A model generated the notes under the pieces. It searched no databases, had not been told where the DNA came from, and was given only the letters and a program-made list of their open reading frames with translations. Source: JBFMDN01 sp040753915 (GTDB lineage Bacteria > Desulfobacterota > Desulfomonilia > Desulfomonilales > Desulfomonilaceae). From it: a stretch of 64,000 bases of DNA. The translations under genes were made by a program, and so were the position numbers. Of this stretch, positions 42,507 to 54,851 are shown piece after piece (the stretch's first letter is position 1; every line of letters begins with the position of its first letter). The stretch covers positions 81,740-145,739 of the forward strand of contig JBFMDN010000005.1 in assembly GCA_040753915.1 (NCBI GenBank), given 5' to 3'.

Positions 42507-43697
42507 ATGAAGAAGGGATCGTTGTGGGTAGTCACGATGCTCTGCGTACTGGCTGTACTGGGTATGGCCTCGGTAACCGTGGCTGCGGACAAAGTTCGAG
42601 GAGTCACCGACACGGAGATTCTCATCGGCCAGTGGGGACCGCAGACCGGACCGGCGGCTCTCTGGGGAGCAGTCGGGAGGGCTACCGGTGTTTACTTCCA
42701 GATGATAAACGACCAGGGAGGAATCCACGGCAGGAAGATCAAGTACTTTCTGCGAGACGACGCTTATCAACCTGCAAAGACCAAGGCTATTGCCAAGGAG
42801 CTCGTTGAAGACGTCGGCGTATTCGCCATGGTCGGCGGCGTCGGCACATCCTGCGGAATGGCCGTGCGGGACTACTTGACGAAGGAAAACAACGTTCCAT
42901 GGGTCAGCCCGGCCAGCGGTTCCTCTCACTGGACCCAGCCCTTCAACACCTTCATCTTCTCAACCTTCCCCCAGTACTTCGAAGAATCGTACGTTCTGAC
43001 GCAGTACGCTGTAGAGAAGATGGGGAAGAAGAAGATAGCCTTCTTCTATCAGAACGATGATTATGGCAAAGAGGGCCTTGATGGGGCGAAGAAGTACATG
43101 AGCGACGCTGGAATGCAACTGGTCGCTGAAGTCCCTGTAGAAGTGACAGACACAGATCTCAAAACTCACGCGCTGAAGCTTAAAGAATCGGGCGCGGAAG
43201 TCGTCATCCTGTGGGTCCTTCCTAAGCACGGAGCTATGATCCTGGGGGTCAGCAAAGCTATCGGGTTCGATCCTCAGTTCATTGCGGCTTCCACCCTATC
43301 CGATCCGGATCTTATGTTCACGGTGACGAAGGGCCTCTGGAAGGGAGTCATGTACGGAAACTTTGTCAACATGGACAGCCCGCTGGTCAAGAAGTATCTC
43401 GAAGCACAGAAGAAATATGCTCCCAACGAAAAGTACACCGGCTTGTTCTACCTGGCAGGGTTCTATTTTGCAGAGCCTCTCGTGAAAGGGCTGGAATTGG
43501 CCGGCAAAGACTTGACTCCGGAAAAGTTCGTCAAAGCGATGGAGCAGATAAAGGACTGGAACGACTGGCTGGGATATGGGTGCACCTTTACCCCGACCGA
43601 TCATCAAGGCGTCAAGTCCGTGTACATCGAGCAATGCGGGGACAATGGGGCACGGGTCAAGGTGTCCGATTGGCTTGTCTATAAGCCCAAGAAATAG
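42507..43697 (+). CDS. livK: Branched-chain-type ABC transporter substrate-binding protein
   Basis: This 396-aa Peripla_BP_6 protein has a clear signal peptide (MKKGSLW, hydrophobic core, cleavage after TVAA). The mature start ADKVRGVTDTEILIG and the lobe motifs GIHGRKIKYFLRDDAY, VSPASGSSHWTQP and YQNDDYGKEG are typical. The start is ATG 42507, with aaggagg upstream. It shares the RGVTD-E-I pattern with the LivK at 18867-20081 but is otherwise quite different, which suggests a different ligand. A 326-bp gap with a hairpin follows before livG. Confidence 0.92.
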   Translation: MKKGSLWVVTMLCVLAVLGMASVTVAADKVRGVTDTEILIGQWGPQTGPAALWGAVGRATGVYFQMINDQGGIHGRKIKYFLRDDAYQPAKTKAIAKELVEDVGVFAMVGGVGTSCGMAVRDYLTKENNVPWVSPASGSSHWTQPFNTFIFSTFPQYFEESYVLTQYAVEKMGKKKIAFFYQNDDYGKEGLDGAKKYMSDAGMQLVAEVPVEVTDTDLKTHALKLKESGAEVVILWVLPKHGAMILGVSKAIGFDPQFIAASTLSDPDLMFTVTKGLWKGVMYGNFVNMDSPLVKKYLEAQKKYAPNEKYTGLFYLAGFYFAEPLVKGLELAGKDLTPEKFVKAMEQIKDWNDWLGYGCTFTPTDHQGVKSVYIEQCGDNGARVKVSDWLVYKPKK

Positions 43698-43731
43698 ATC
43701 GGAAGCAGACAGAGGCAGACCACCTCTTGAT

Positions 43732-43769
43732 GTGCGGTGTGCGGAACAGGACATTCCGGAGCACCGCAC
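43732..43769 (+). terminator. Hairpin downstream of livK
   Basis: GTGCGGTG (43732-43739) and CACCGCAC (43762-43769) pair, with additional GGAA/TTCC pairing inside. It lies 35 bp after the livK stop and 255 bp before livG. There is no T-tract. It could stabilise the livK end of the message or partly stop transcription, as often found after binding-protein genes. The rest of the 326-bp gap (43698-44023) shows no gene. Confidence 0.5.
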
Positions 43770-44023
43770 GTGCTGCTCGGTAAGCCAAGAGCTTCGCGGA
43801 GCTCGGGTAGGTTCCGAGAGTGAACAACGGTACCGGGCCCGTTCGTCCAGCGTCGTAGATGGTCAAAGAAGCCTGCGGACAGAGGCATCCGCTCCCTTTC
43901 CATATGGGATCTGGAGGAGACCGAGGATGACCGCTTCACGCTGATGAGCGGTGAGTGGTCGTCCTTGTCCTGGGGGCTCCCCGGCTGTGGTCTTCTCCAT
44001 GAGATCCCCGCGTTTGAGTTGTC

Positions 44024-44794
44024 ATGGCATTACTTTCCGTTAAGGACATGGAGATATCATTCGGCGGCCTGAGGGCTCTCAACAGGGTCTCATTCGACGT
44101 GGAAGAGGGCTGCATCTTTTCCATCATCGGCCCCAACGGCGCCGGCAAGACGACAATATTCAACTGTATCACAGGAATCTACCGCCCTACGGGCGGGACC
44201 ATTCTGTTTAAGGGCCAGGAGATGGTGGGGAAGAGGCCGCACCAGGCCGCACGCATGGGAATAGCCCGTACCTTTCAGAACATCGAGCTGTTTGCCCACC
44301 TCACCACTATGGACAATCTCTTGCTCGGCCGTCATATCCATATGACGACAGGTGTTTTTTCCGGAGCGCTTCTCTTGGGAAAGCGCTTTCGTGCGGCCAG
44401 GGAAGAGTGTGCCCACCGGGAGCGAGTCGAGAAGATTATCGACTTTCTGGAGCTGGAAGCGGTGAGGGACGTCCCCGTGGCATCCCTTCCGTACGGAACG
44501 CGCAAGCTCGTGGAGCTCGGCAGGGCGCTGGCCATGGAACCGACCTTGCTACTCCTGGACGAGCCGACTGCCGGCATGAACCAGGAGGAGAAGCAGGACA
44601 CTATGTTTTGGATTCAGGACATCAGAGATGATTTTCAGGTGACCATTCTCATGGTGGAGCATGACATGGGGCTGGTGATGGATCTTTCCGACGAGGTCAT
44701 GGCTCTCAATTTCGGTGTCAAACTGGTTCAAGGGACGCCTGAGAGAGTACAAACTCATCCAGACGTGCTGGAAGCATACCTCGGAAAAGACTGA
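44024..44794 (+). CDS. livG: Branched-chain-type ABC transporter ATPase LivG
   Basis: The 256-aa ATPase has Walker A GPNGAGKTT, LPYGTRKLVELGRAL signature, Walker B LLLDEPTAGMNQEE, the conserved VEHDMGLVM segment, and a LivG tail ending in YLGKD. It pairs with the LivF encoded 30 bp downstream. No strong ribosome site is seen before the ATG. It is separated from livK by a long gap, so it may have its own weak promoter or rely on read-through. Confidence 0.92.
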   Translation: MALLSVKDMEISFGGLRALNRVSFDVEEGCIFSIIGPNGAGKTTIFNCITGIYRPTGGTILFKGQEMVGKRPHQAARMGIARTFQNIELFAHLTTMDNLLLGRHIHMTTGVFSGALLLGKRFRAAREECAHRERVEKIIDFLELEAVRDVPVASLPYGTRKLVELGRALAMEPTLLLLDEPTAGMNQEEKQDTMFWIQDIRDDFQVTILMVEHDMGLVMDLSDEVMALNFGVKLVQGTPERVQTHPDVLEAYLGKD

Positions 44795-44824
44795 GGCAGT
44801 CAGAGCAGATCGAAAGAACTATCA

Positions 44825-45592
44825 ATGATACTCGAGACGAGGAACATCGAAATATACTACGGCAAGATCATGGTCGTACGAGGACTCAGCCTTCGTGTGG
44901 AGGAGGGCGAGATCCGAGCGGTCCTCGGCGGAAACGGAGCCGGAAAAAGCACTACCCTCAAAACCATCATGGGGTACCTCGACGACCAACCGGAAAAAGG
45001 AACCATCGAGTTTCAGGGAAAACGCATCGACGGCATGGAGACGGAAAAGATAGTCCCTTTGGGAATAGCGTATGTGCCTGAAGGACGAGAAGTGTTTCCC
45101 GAGTTGACTCTCCGGGAAAACCTCATGATGGGGGCGTACACGAGACGAGATAAAGACGTGAGCAAGGACCTAGCACAAGTCTTTGAACACTTCCCCATTC
45201 TCAAGGACCGTCTCAAACAGCAAGCAGGGACCTTATCGGGAGGCGAACAGCAGATGCTTGCGATCGCTCGAGCGCTCATGTCCAGACCATCGCTCATGTT
45301 GTTGGACGAGCCGTCCCTTGGTCTCTCACCCCTGTTGGTAAGCGAGATCTTTCGAATCATTGTGTCAATAAACCAAGCGGGCACGACCATGCTCCTCGTG
45401 GAACAAAATGCTCGCAAGGCGCTCAGCGTAGCCCACCACGCGTTTATCATGGAAACGGGACGGATAGTCCTCGAGGGGCCGCCAGAAAAACTCGCGGCAA
45501 ATGAGGACGTTCAGGAGTTTTACCTAGGCATGAAACAGGAGACTTCAGTCAAGGGGTATCAACGGTACAAACGGAAGAAGCGCTGGCGCTGA
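44825..45592 (+). CDS. livF: Branched-chain-type ABC transporter ATPase LivF
   Basis: This 255-aa LivF-family ATPase has Walker A GGNGAGKST, signature LSGGEQQMLAIARAL, Walker B LLDEPSLGLSP, and VPEGREVFPELTLRENL. The basic tail RYKRKKRWR parallels the HYRRRKRW tail of the other LivF and is unusual for the family, a mark of common descent of the two cassettes. A ligase gene follows after 66 bp. Confidence 0.92.
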   Translation: MILETRNIEIYYGKIMVVRGLSLRVEEGEIRAVLGGNGAGKSTTLKTIMGYLDDQPEKGTIEFQGKRIDGMETEKIVPLGIAYVPEGREVFPELTLRENLMMGAYTRRDKDVSKDLAQVFEHFPILKDRLKQQAGTLSGGEQQMLAIARALMSRPSLMLLDEPSLGLSPLLVSEIFRIIVSINQAGTTMLLVEQNARKALSVAHHAFIMETGRIVLEGPPEKLAANEDVQEFYLGMKQETSVKGYQRYKRKKRWR

Positions 45593-45658
45593 TCGATTGC
45601 TTGAGAGCACACAGATCCGGTAGTGTATTCTTGATTCAAGATTGCGGCAGATGGACAT

Positions 45659-47470
45659 ATGGCACCGTATGAAGTGAAAACTATCACAGAGATGTTCTTG
45701 GAACGGGTCGCGCAGCACCCAGACAAAGTGGCTCTCAGGTATAAGTATCTCGGGATTTGGCGGGACGTGACCTGGGCCGCATACCTGGACCACGTTCGGA
45801 GCATCACCCTTGGGCTGTACTCTTTGGGAATCAGACCCGGGGATCGAGTGGCTGTCATCGGCGAGAACAGACCCGAATGGCTCTACGCCGACATGGGGAC
45901 CATCTGCCTCGGCGGGGTAACCGTCGGGATTTACACTACGAGCTCGGCACAGCAATGCGAGTATGTCGCCAGTCATTCCGGGGCGCGGGTCTACATAGCG
46001 GAGGACGAAGAGCAACTTGACAAGGCCCTCTTTTTCCGGGACCGAACCCCGGCTCTGGAGAAGATCGTTCTCATCGACACCGAGGGGGTGAAGCGGTTCT
46101 CAGACCCAATGGTGATGACGTTTGACCAGCTCCTGGAGATGGGACGAGACCTTCACCGGGAGCAGCCAACCCTCTTCGAGGGGCTCACGGGAGCCATAAG
46201 ACCTGACGACCTCGCCCTGATTATCTACACCTCCGGCACAACGGGCCCGCCCAAAGGCGCCATGCTTTCCCACTACAATGTCACCTGGACATCCTGGTCT
46301 GTTGGGGAAGCGCTACCCCTCTATTCCACTGATGAGTTGCTCTCATTTCTCCCTCTTAGCCATATTGCAGAGAGAATGTTTACGTCGTTCCTGCCTCTGA
46401 GATTCGGCTATACGGTGAGCTTCACCGAAAGTCCTGATACGATCATGCAGAATTTTCGAGAGATTTCTCCTACCGTCATTTTCGCTGTGCCGAGAATCTG
46501 GGAGAAATACTACTCAGGAATACGCATCCGCGTAGCCAATGCCACATGGCTCAAGAAAACCAGCTACGGGATAGCGGAAAGAATTGGCAAGAAATATGCG
46601 GATTTGAAATTCTCCGGACGGAGCGTTCCTCTGGGGATGCGCCTTCTCCACGGACTCGCCAATCTCCTGGTATTCTACAAGCTTCGGGAGCGACTCGGGT
46701 TCGAGAGGTGTCGCATGGCCATCTCCGGGGCTGCACCAATCTCGCCTGATGTCCTCAAGTATTACCACGGCATAGGCGTGCCGCTGCGGCAGGTATACGG
46801 ACAAACCGAAGGCGGCGGCCCCACCTGCGTGCATCAGGGAAACGTCATCGTGCCAACCAACGTTGGTCCTCCGCTTCCCGGCGTGGAAGTCCGGATCGCA
46901 GAAGATGGCGAGATTCTCGTCAAGGGAGGAAACGTGTTCATGGGGTACTTTCGGAATCCAGAAGCCACAGCGGAAACCCTCGTGGACGGCTGGCTTCATT
47001 CCGGAGACGTGGGAGCTTTCGATGAACAGGGTTTTCTCTCCATTACCGACCGAAAAAAAGATCTGATAATCACTGCCGGCGGCAAGAACATCGCTCCCCA
47101 GAATATCGAAAATCAGCTCAAGTTCAGTCCGTACATTAACGACGCCATAGTCATAGGCGATGGAATGAAATTCCTCACGGCGCTCATAGTCCTCGATGAG
47201 GAAAACGTGATCCAGTACGCCCAGGACGAAAAGATACCGTTCACGACGTACGAGAGTCTTACCAAGAACCCTGATATTGTGGATCTGATCCAAAAGGAGG
47301 TCGACGCGGTCAATAAAACACTCGCCCATGTGGAGACCGTAAAGAAGTTTACTATTGTCCCCAAAAAGCTTTACGAGGAAGATGGGGAGGTGACCCCCAC
47401 GATGAAGGTCAAGCGAAAATACATAAACGAGAATTTTGCAGACCTGATCAAGGCCATGTACAAAGGCTGA
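45659..47470 (+). CDS. Long-chain-type acyl-CoA synthetase
   Basis: This 603-aa AMP-forming ligase is of the same subgroup as the one at 22176-23981: YTSGTTGPPKGAMLSH (A3), GWLHSGDVG (A7), DRKKDLIITAGGKNIAPQNIE (hinge) and a KVKRKYINENF ending. The start is ATG 45659; no strong ribosome site is visible. Its position right after livF again suggests uptake coupled to CoA activation. The product would go to the acyl-CoA dehydrogenase encoded next. Confidence 0.9.
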   Translation: MAPYEVKTITEMFLERVAQHPDKVALRYKYLGIWRDVTWAAYLDHVRSITLGLYSLGIRPGDRVAVIGENRPEWLYADMGTICLGGVTVGIYTTSSAQQCEYVASHSGARVYIAEDEEQLDKALFFRDRTPALEKIVLIDTEGVKRFSDPMVMTFDQLLEMGRDLHREQPTLFEGLTGAIRPDDLALIIYTSGTTGPPKGAMLSHYNVTWTSWSVGEALPLYSTDELLSFLPLSHIAERMFTSFLPLRFGYTVSFTESPDTIMQNFREISPTVIFAVPRIWEKYYSGIRIRVANATWLKKTSYGIAERIGKKYADLKFSGRSVPLGMRLLHGLANLLVFYKLRERLGFERCRMAISGAAPISPDVLKYYHGIGVPLRQVYGQTEGGGPTCVHQGNVIVPTNVGPPLPGVEVRIAEDGEILVKGGNVFMGYFRNPEATAETLVDGWLHSGDVGAFDEQGFLSITDRKKDLIITAGGKNIAPQNIENQLKFSPYINDAIVIGDGMKFLTALIVLDEENVIQYAQDEKIPFTTYESLTKNPDIVDLIQKEVDAVNKTLAHVETVKKFTIVPKKLYEEDGEVTPTMKVKRKYINENFADLIKAMYKG

Positions 47471-47788
47471 TTCACACGAATATCCCTGAGCTGGTAGTCA
47501 CTTCAGGACACGGGCGTGCCGTTGGAGAGTTTGTCCGCCCGTTCTCGTTGAGAAACCCGTCTTGATCCTTAGTGTGAAGCCTCCGGATCTCTATCGCTCC
47601 TCTAATGAGGCTAGCGGCAGGCTTCAGCCAGGCATCGACCTGGAATTTTGCGGTGAAGTACGTTGCTCAAAACAGCTTCTTTCCCCCGGGACTTTCTGAA
47701 GCTCCCGAGTCGGGGCTTGCGATCATTCTAGAAGAGGAGGAGCGGGTGTGAGGATTTAGGCTCCACCCCGCTGATAGGAGAAACGTCC
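47471..47788. other. Gap between ligase and acyl-CoA dehydrogenase genes
   Basis: 318 bp without a supported gene. TGAAGCCT (47575-47582) and AGGCTTCA (47619-47626) could form a hairpin enclosing a smaller one, which may end or process the ligase message. I found no convincing promoter for the dehydrogenase gene. Confidence 0.45.
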
Positions 47789-49648
47789 ATGACAAATCTA
47801 CTAGTTGATGAGCGTGATGTGCGGTTCGTACTCTACGAGCAGCTAGAAATCGAACGACTTTGCGAGAAGGAAAAGTATTCTGAATTCTCTCGGGATCTCT
47901 TCGACATGGTCCTCGATGCGGCCGTAAAGCTTTCGGAGAACGAGCTCTGGCCGGCAAACGGCATCGGCGACGAGATCGGGGTGAGGTTGGACAACGGCCG
48001 TGTGCACGTTCCCGAGCAGTTCAAGAGACTCTATTCGCTGTATTGCGAAGGAGGATGGCCCGCTCTTTCGGTCGATCCAGAGCACGGAGGTCAAGGGTTC
48101 CCCATCATAATCAGTTGCGCTGCTCTCGAAGCCTTTGTGGCTGCCAATCTGGCCTTCATGTCCTACCCCGGGCTCACCGTAGGCGCAGCGCGGGTCATCG
48201 AAAAGTTCGGAACAGAAGAATTCCGGCGCACATACATGGATAGGATGTACTCCGGCCAATGGACGGGCACCATGTGCTTGACCGAACCCCAGGCCGGCAG
48301 CGATGTTGGAGCGTTGCGCACGAGAGCGAAGAAGAACGAGGATGGCACCTACTCCATAGAGGGGAGCAAGATCTTCATCTCATGTGGCGATCACGATCTC
48401 GCGGAAAATGTGGTGCACCTTGTCCTCGCCCGCACAGAAGGCGCTCCTCCCGGAACAAAGGGGATAAGCATTTTCATCGTGCCACGGCTGCGTGAAGAGA
48501 ACGGCACTCTGATAGACAACGATGTGACCACGGTGGCAGTGGAGAAAAAGCTCGGTATTCACGGGTCTGCCACGTGCGCTTTGAACTTCGGAGAGAAAGG
48601 AAACTGCATCGGATACCTGCTGGGCACTGAAAACTCCGGCATGAGGATCATGTTCCAAATGATGAACGAAGCCCGATTAGGAGTGGGAATCCAGGGGCTT
48701 GCCTTGGCCAGCGGTGCGTATATGCACGCGCTCCGGTACGCCAATGATCGAACGCAGGGGCCTCATTTCACTTCCATGCGAGACGGCGCCGCACCGAAGA
48801 TACAAATCATCGATCACCCCGACGTACGAAGGATGCTCATGTGGATGAAGTGCACCACAGAAGGTATGCGAGCCCTCCTGTACTACGCCGGGTACTGCGA
48901 GGATTGCGCTGAGACGGCTGCCACTGAAGAGGAAGCCGCGGCTCATCGTGGAATGATCGAGCTCCTCATTCCGGTGTGTAAGTCTTGGTGCACGGACATC
49001 GGCTTCCGAGTCACGGAAATGGCCCTCCAAGTGCATGGCGGCTATGGCTATTGTCGTGAGTATCCGGCAGAGCAGTTTCTCCGAGATATCAAGATCACGT
49101 CCATTTACGAAGGTACGAACGGAATCCAAGCCATGGACCTTGTTGGCCGAAAACTCCCCATGAACGGTGGTGTCTTGTTTCAGAACTTCATGCGACAGAC
49201 CGGGGAGATCGTGGAACGCACCCGAGGGATATCCAGTCTCAAGGCCGTTGTCGATCTATTTGATGAGGCCAGGAAGCGACTTGTGGAGGTCACGACATTC
49301 TTTCTCCAGAAGTGCATGTCTGGCGACCTCGTGATCCCAGTTCTCTTTGCCACTCCCTATCAGGAGCTCTTCGGAGACGTGGCGGTGGGGTACATGCTGC
49401 TGTGGCAGGCAGAAATAGCAGATCGGAAGTTGAGTAGCATTTTCGCCGAATCCGGGGCTAACACGCCCGAAAAGAAGATAGAGGTTCTTACGTCTAACAA
49501 AGAGGCCGCTTTCTACAGGGGCAAGGTCGCGTCTGCCGAGTTTTTCGCGAACACTTTTTTGTCGCTTGCACCCGGCAAGGCTAAGTCGATCATCAGCGGG
49601 GAACGATCCGCGATAGAGCTGCCGCGGGAGTCCCTCCTTCGGTCTTAG
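47789..49648 (+). CDS. Acyl-CoA dehydrogenase, long form
   Basis: This 619-aa acyl-CoA dehydrogenase has the extra N-terminal and C-terminal domains of the ~600-aa bacterial group. Motifs are MCLTEPQAGSDVGALRTRA (FAD/substrate), VHGGYGYCREYPAEQFLRD and the canonical catalytic Glu in SIYEGTNGIQAMDL. It oxidises an acyl-CoA to the enoyl-CoA; in anaerobes electrons usually go to ETF. It closes the second block and is the natural next step after the upstream ligase. A taggaga site precedes the ATG. The hydratase/dehydrogenase at 37367 could supply the next steps. Confidence 0.9.
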   Translation: MTNLLVDERDVRFVLYEQLEIERLCEKEKYSEFSRDLFDMVLDAAVKLSENELWPANGIGDEIGVRLDNGRVHVPEQFKRLYSLYCEGGWPALSVDPEHGGQGFPIIISCAALEAFVAANLAFMSYPGLTVGAARVIEKFGTEEFRRTYMDRMYSGQWTGTMCLTEPQAGSDVGALRTRAKKNEDGTYSIEGSKIFISCGDHDLAENVVHLVLARTEGAPPGTKGISIFIVPRLREENGTLIDNDVTTVAVEKKLGIHGSATCALNFGEKGNCIGYLLGTENSGMRIMFQMMNEARLGVGIQGLALASGAYMHALRYANDRTQGPHFTSMRDGAAPKIQIIDHPDVRRMLMWMKCTTEGMRALLYYAGYCEDCAETAATEEEAAAHRGMIELLIPVCKSWCTDIGFRVTEMALQVHGGYGYCREYPAEQFLRDIKITSIYEGTNGIQAMDLVGRKLPMNGGVLFQNFMRQTGEIVERTRGISSLKAVVDLFDEARKRLVEVTTFFLQKCMSGDLVIPVLFATPYQELFGDVAVGYMLLWQAEIADRKLSSIFAESGANTPEKKIEVLTSNKEAAFYRGKVASAEFFANTFLSLAPGKAKSIISGERSAIELPRESLLRS

Positions 49649-49733
49649 CAGCCGATAGTGAAAAAAGGGGCGCTTCCTGACGGCAATGCGGTTGACCTAT
49701 TTCGGGCGTGGCCCATTGATGTTCGCAGCAATG

Positions 49734-49762
49734 GTACGGGCGGGCTTCAAACCCACCCGTAC
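49734..49762. repeat. REP-like hairpin
   Basis: GTACGGGCGGG (49734-49744) pairs with CCCACCCGTAC (49752-49762) with one mismatch around CTTCAAA. An outer pair CGGCAAT/ATTGCCG brackets it. It sits in the 265-bp gap between the acyl-CoA dehydrogenase and SNF2 genes, which has no other feature I can see. Confidence 0.55.
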
Positions 49763-49913
49763 ACCTATTGCCGTAGATTGCGGTTCTCTGCACTATCAGG
49801 ATCTCGTCTTATTGGGTCGAGGTCGCTCTTGCATTTTCGTGTTCGAATGGATAGAAGACTTGTGCCGCGGTATAGCCTTCCCAATACGGAATCGATGCAA
49901 GGGGTAGCATCCG

Positions 49914-53048
<3,135 letters not shown>

Positions 53049-53049
53049 C

Positions 53050-53937
53050 ATGGGCCGATGGTACTATCGCAATTATTACACACCTGCGGCTCCCCGAGAG
53101 GTCAAGGGAGGCATCAAGGCCCAGACCAAACGAGGTGGCTTCGGCCAAAGCTGGTGGGCCAAGCGATGGATCGCAGTGTTGGAAAGCTTCAACATAGGGG
53201 CCCGACTTGGCCGCGGCCGAGCGTACGCCCGGCGTGGACAGGTGGCATCTATCGCCATTGGCAAAGGATCCGTCACCGCTGCCGTGCAAGGAACCAGATC
53301 CAAGCCATACAGCGTGGCCATCACAGTGAAAACTCTTTCCGGGCCTGAATGGGCAAAGATTCTCAAGGCTCTCTCAGAGCAGGTGATCTTCGCTGCCAAG
53401 CTGCTGGCAGGCGAGATGCCGGATGACATAGAGGACGTCTTCAGGCAGCAAAATGTGTCCCTGTTCCCTGTCAAGCTCAAGGATCTCCAGACAAGCTGCT
53501 CTTGCCCTGACTGGTCCAATCCATGCAAGCACATCGCTGCTGTCTACTATGTTCTCGGAGAGGAATTTGATCGCGACCCGTTCCTTATATTTAGGCTCCG
53601 AGGCATGGATCGCGACGAGCTTGTGAAGAAGCTCGGTGAGGCTCACGGCCACCGAGAAAGGAAAGAGGGAAAGCTTGACCGCGGAATCGAGAAACCTGAG
53701 CCTGAATTGACCTCGGCGTCGGACCCCCTCCCCGAAGATCCGGACATCTTCTGGCAATCTCTGGTGCTGGCAAGGACAGAAGAGAAGGAAGTATCGATTC
53801 CGCCACAATCCGCGGCCTTGATCAAACGGCTCGGAAACTTTCCCTTGTGGCGGGGCAGGGAGCATTTCGTCGAGTCGCTCGAGCGTGTCTATTCTGCCGC
53901 TTCCCCTATTGGGCTGGATATATATCTGGGGAAATAG
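53050..53937 (+). CDS. SWIM zinc-finger protein
   Basis: This 295-aa protein has a SWIM motif CSCPDWSNPCKH (CxC-x6-CxH) at about 158-169, preceded by a conserved N-terminal region rich in aromatic and basic residues (WYYRNYY, FGQSWWAKRWIAVLES, GRGRAYARRGQV). SWIM domains bind DNA or protein. ATG 53050 is chosen because it follows the SNF2 stop directly (coupled translation); the longer frame lies inside the SNF2 gene. Its TAG stop is the first base of the RAYT element's inverted repeat, so the natural C-terminus may have been altered by the insertion. Confidence 0.85.
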   Translation: MGRWYYRNYYTPAAPREVKGGIKAQTKRGGFGQSWWAKRWIAVLESFNIGARLGRGRAYARRGQVASIAIGKGSVTAAVQGTRSKPYSVAITVKTLSGPEWAKILKALSEQVIFAAKLLAGEMPDDIEDVFRQQNVSLFPVKLKDLQTSCSCPDWSNPCKHIAAVYYVLGEEFDRDPFLIFRLRGMDRDELVKKLGEAHGHRERKEGKLDRGIEKPEPELTSASDPLPEDPDIFWQSLVLARTEEKEVSIPPQSAALIKRLGNFPLWRGREHFVESLERVYSAASPIGLDIYLGK

Positions 53938-54851
53938 GGTCAGGTCTTCCTTTTTGCTGTTTTCCTTTCCCGCTGCACTATCCTACTCACTGTAGAGTAA
54001 TGAAGTCCGACATGCGCGGCTATTTGCTGTTGGGAATAACCATGGTGAAGATGAGCCCAGGCAATTGCCCGGTCTCGTTTCGATCTGGACCGGACTCTCG
54101 GCAAGAGACTTTCGAGCGGGGGACGGTCGGCAAATCGTTGGGCGCGAGGGATCTCGCTATAGGGGGCTTTCTCCTTCAGATACGGTGAGACCTTTTCCAG
54201 GAATTGTCCATCGCCAAGAAGGCACTGGCCTACAAGCCGCTTCCACGGTGATTCGCCTCCCACTCCCTCCAGAACGAACTGTCGGTATCTCTTCCGAGCT
54301 ACTTTAAGGTTGTCGCCGAACTGAGCAAGGACCCAATCCGTGGAGAGGAAATCAGGCCCCTTATTTCGCCCTGCAGTGAATGCGAAGCTGGTCCATGGAT
54401 AGTCCTTCGGGTGCTTGACGATCCCTGCCCGAACGGGATTGAGGACAATGTAGCGACAGACTTCAAGCAGGTAGGAATCTTTCTCCAAGAGAATAGACTT
54501 GTACCGGCCCTGAAATACGTGCCCGAATCTTCCGTGTCTGCGGTTGAGTTTCTGGGTGTAGATGCCATTCAGTTGACGCATCCCTTCGGAAAGGTTTCCA
54601 TCAGGAGTCTCGATGAGGAGGTGGTAGTGATCGTCCATGAGGCAGTACGCGTGACAAATCCAATTATAGCGCTCCACAAGATCCCCGAGGACGGAGAGAA
54701 ATACCTCCCGGTCAACATCATCGAGGAAGATAGGAGTCCCCCCATTTCCTCGTGCTGTCAGATGATAAAGCGCTCCCGGAAACTCGATTCTCAGTGGTCT
54801 GGTCATGAGCTATCCTTACCATGAATCTAATCAAGAAACAAGACCTGACCC
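53937..54851. mobile_element. RAYT (IS200-like) transposase element
   Basis: GGGTCAGGTCTT at 53937-53948 is repeated inverted as AAGACCTGACCC at 54840-54851, flanking one minus-strand REP-associated tyrosine transposase gene. The left end coincides with the SWIM gene stop. The right end supplies the last codons of the coiled-coil gene (54831-55592). I see no obvious target duplication. Confidence 0.7.
53940..54806 (-). CDS. REP-associated tyrosine transposase (RAYT)
   Basis: This 288-aa Y1/HUH single-strand transposase has the histidine pair His60-x-His62 in MDDHYHLLI and the catalytic tyrosine candidate Tyr119 in CRYIVLNPVRAG. The C-terminus (about 240-285) adds a helix-turn-helix (YSQQQIAAHVGLHYSTVSRI). 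RAYTs nick and join at REP-type palindromes. The gene is intact. It is bounded by 12-bp inverted repeats at both sides, within 3 bp of its stop and 34 bp of its start. Confidence 0.88.
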   Translation of the reverse strand: MTRPLRIEFPGALYHLTARGNGGTPIFLDDVDREVFLSVLGDLVERYNWICHAYCLMDDHYHLLIETPDGNLSEGMRQLNGIYTQKLNRRHGRFGHVFQGRYKSILLEKDSYLLEVCRYIVLNPVRAGIVKHPKDYPWTSFAFTAGRNKGPDFLSTDWVLAQFGDNLKVARKRYRQFVLEGVGGESPWKRLVGQCLLGDGQFLEKVSPYLKEKAPYSEIPRAQRFADRPPLESLLPRVRSRSKRDRAIAWAHLHHGYSQQQIAAHVGLHYSTVSRIVQRERKTAKRKT

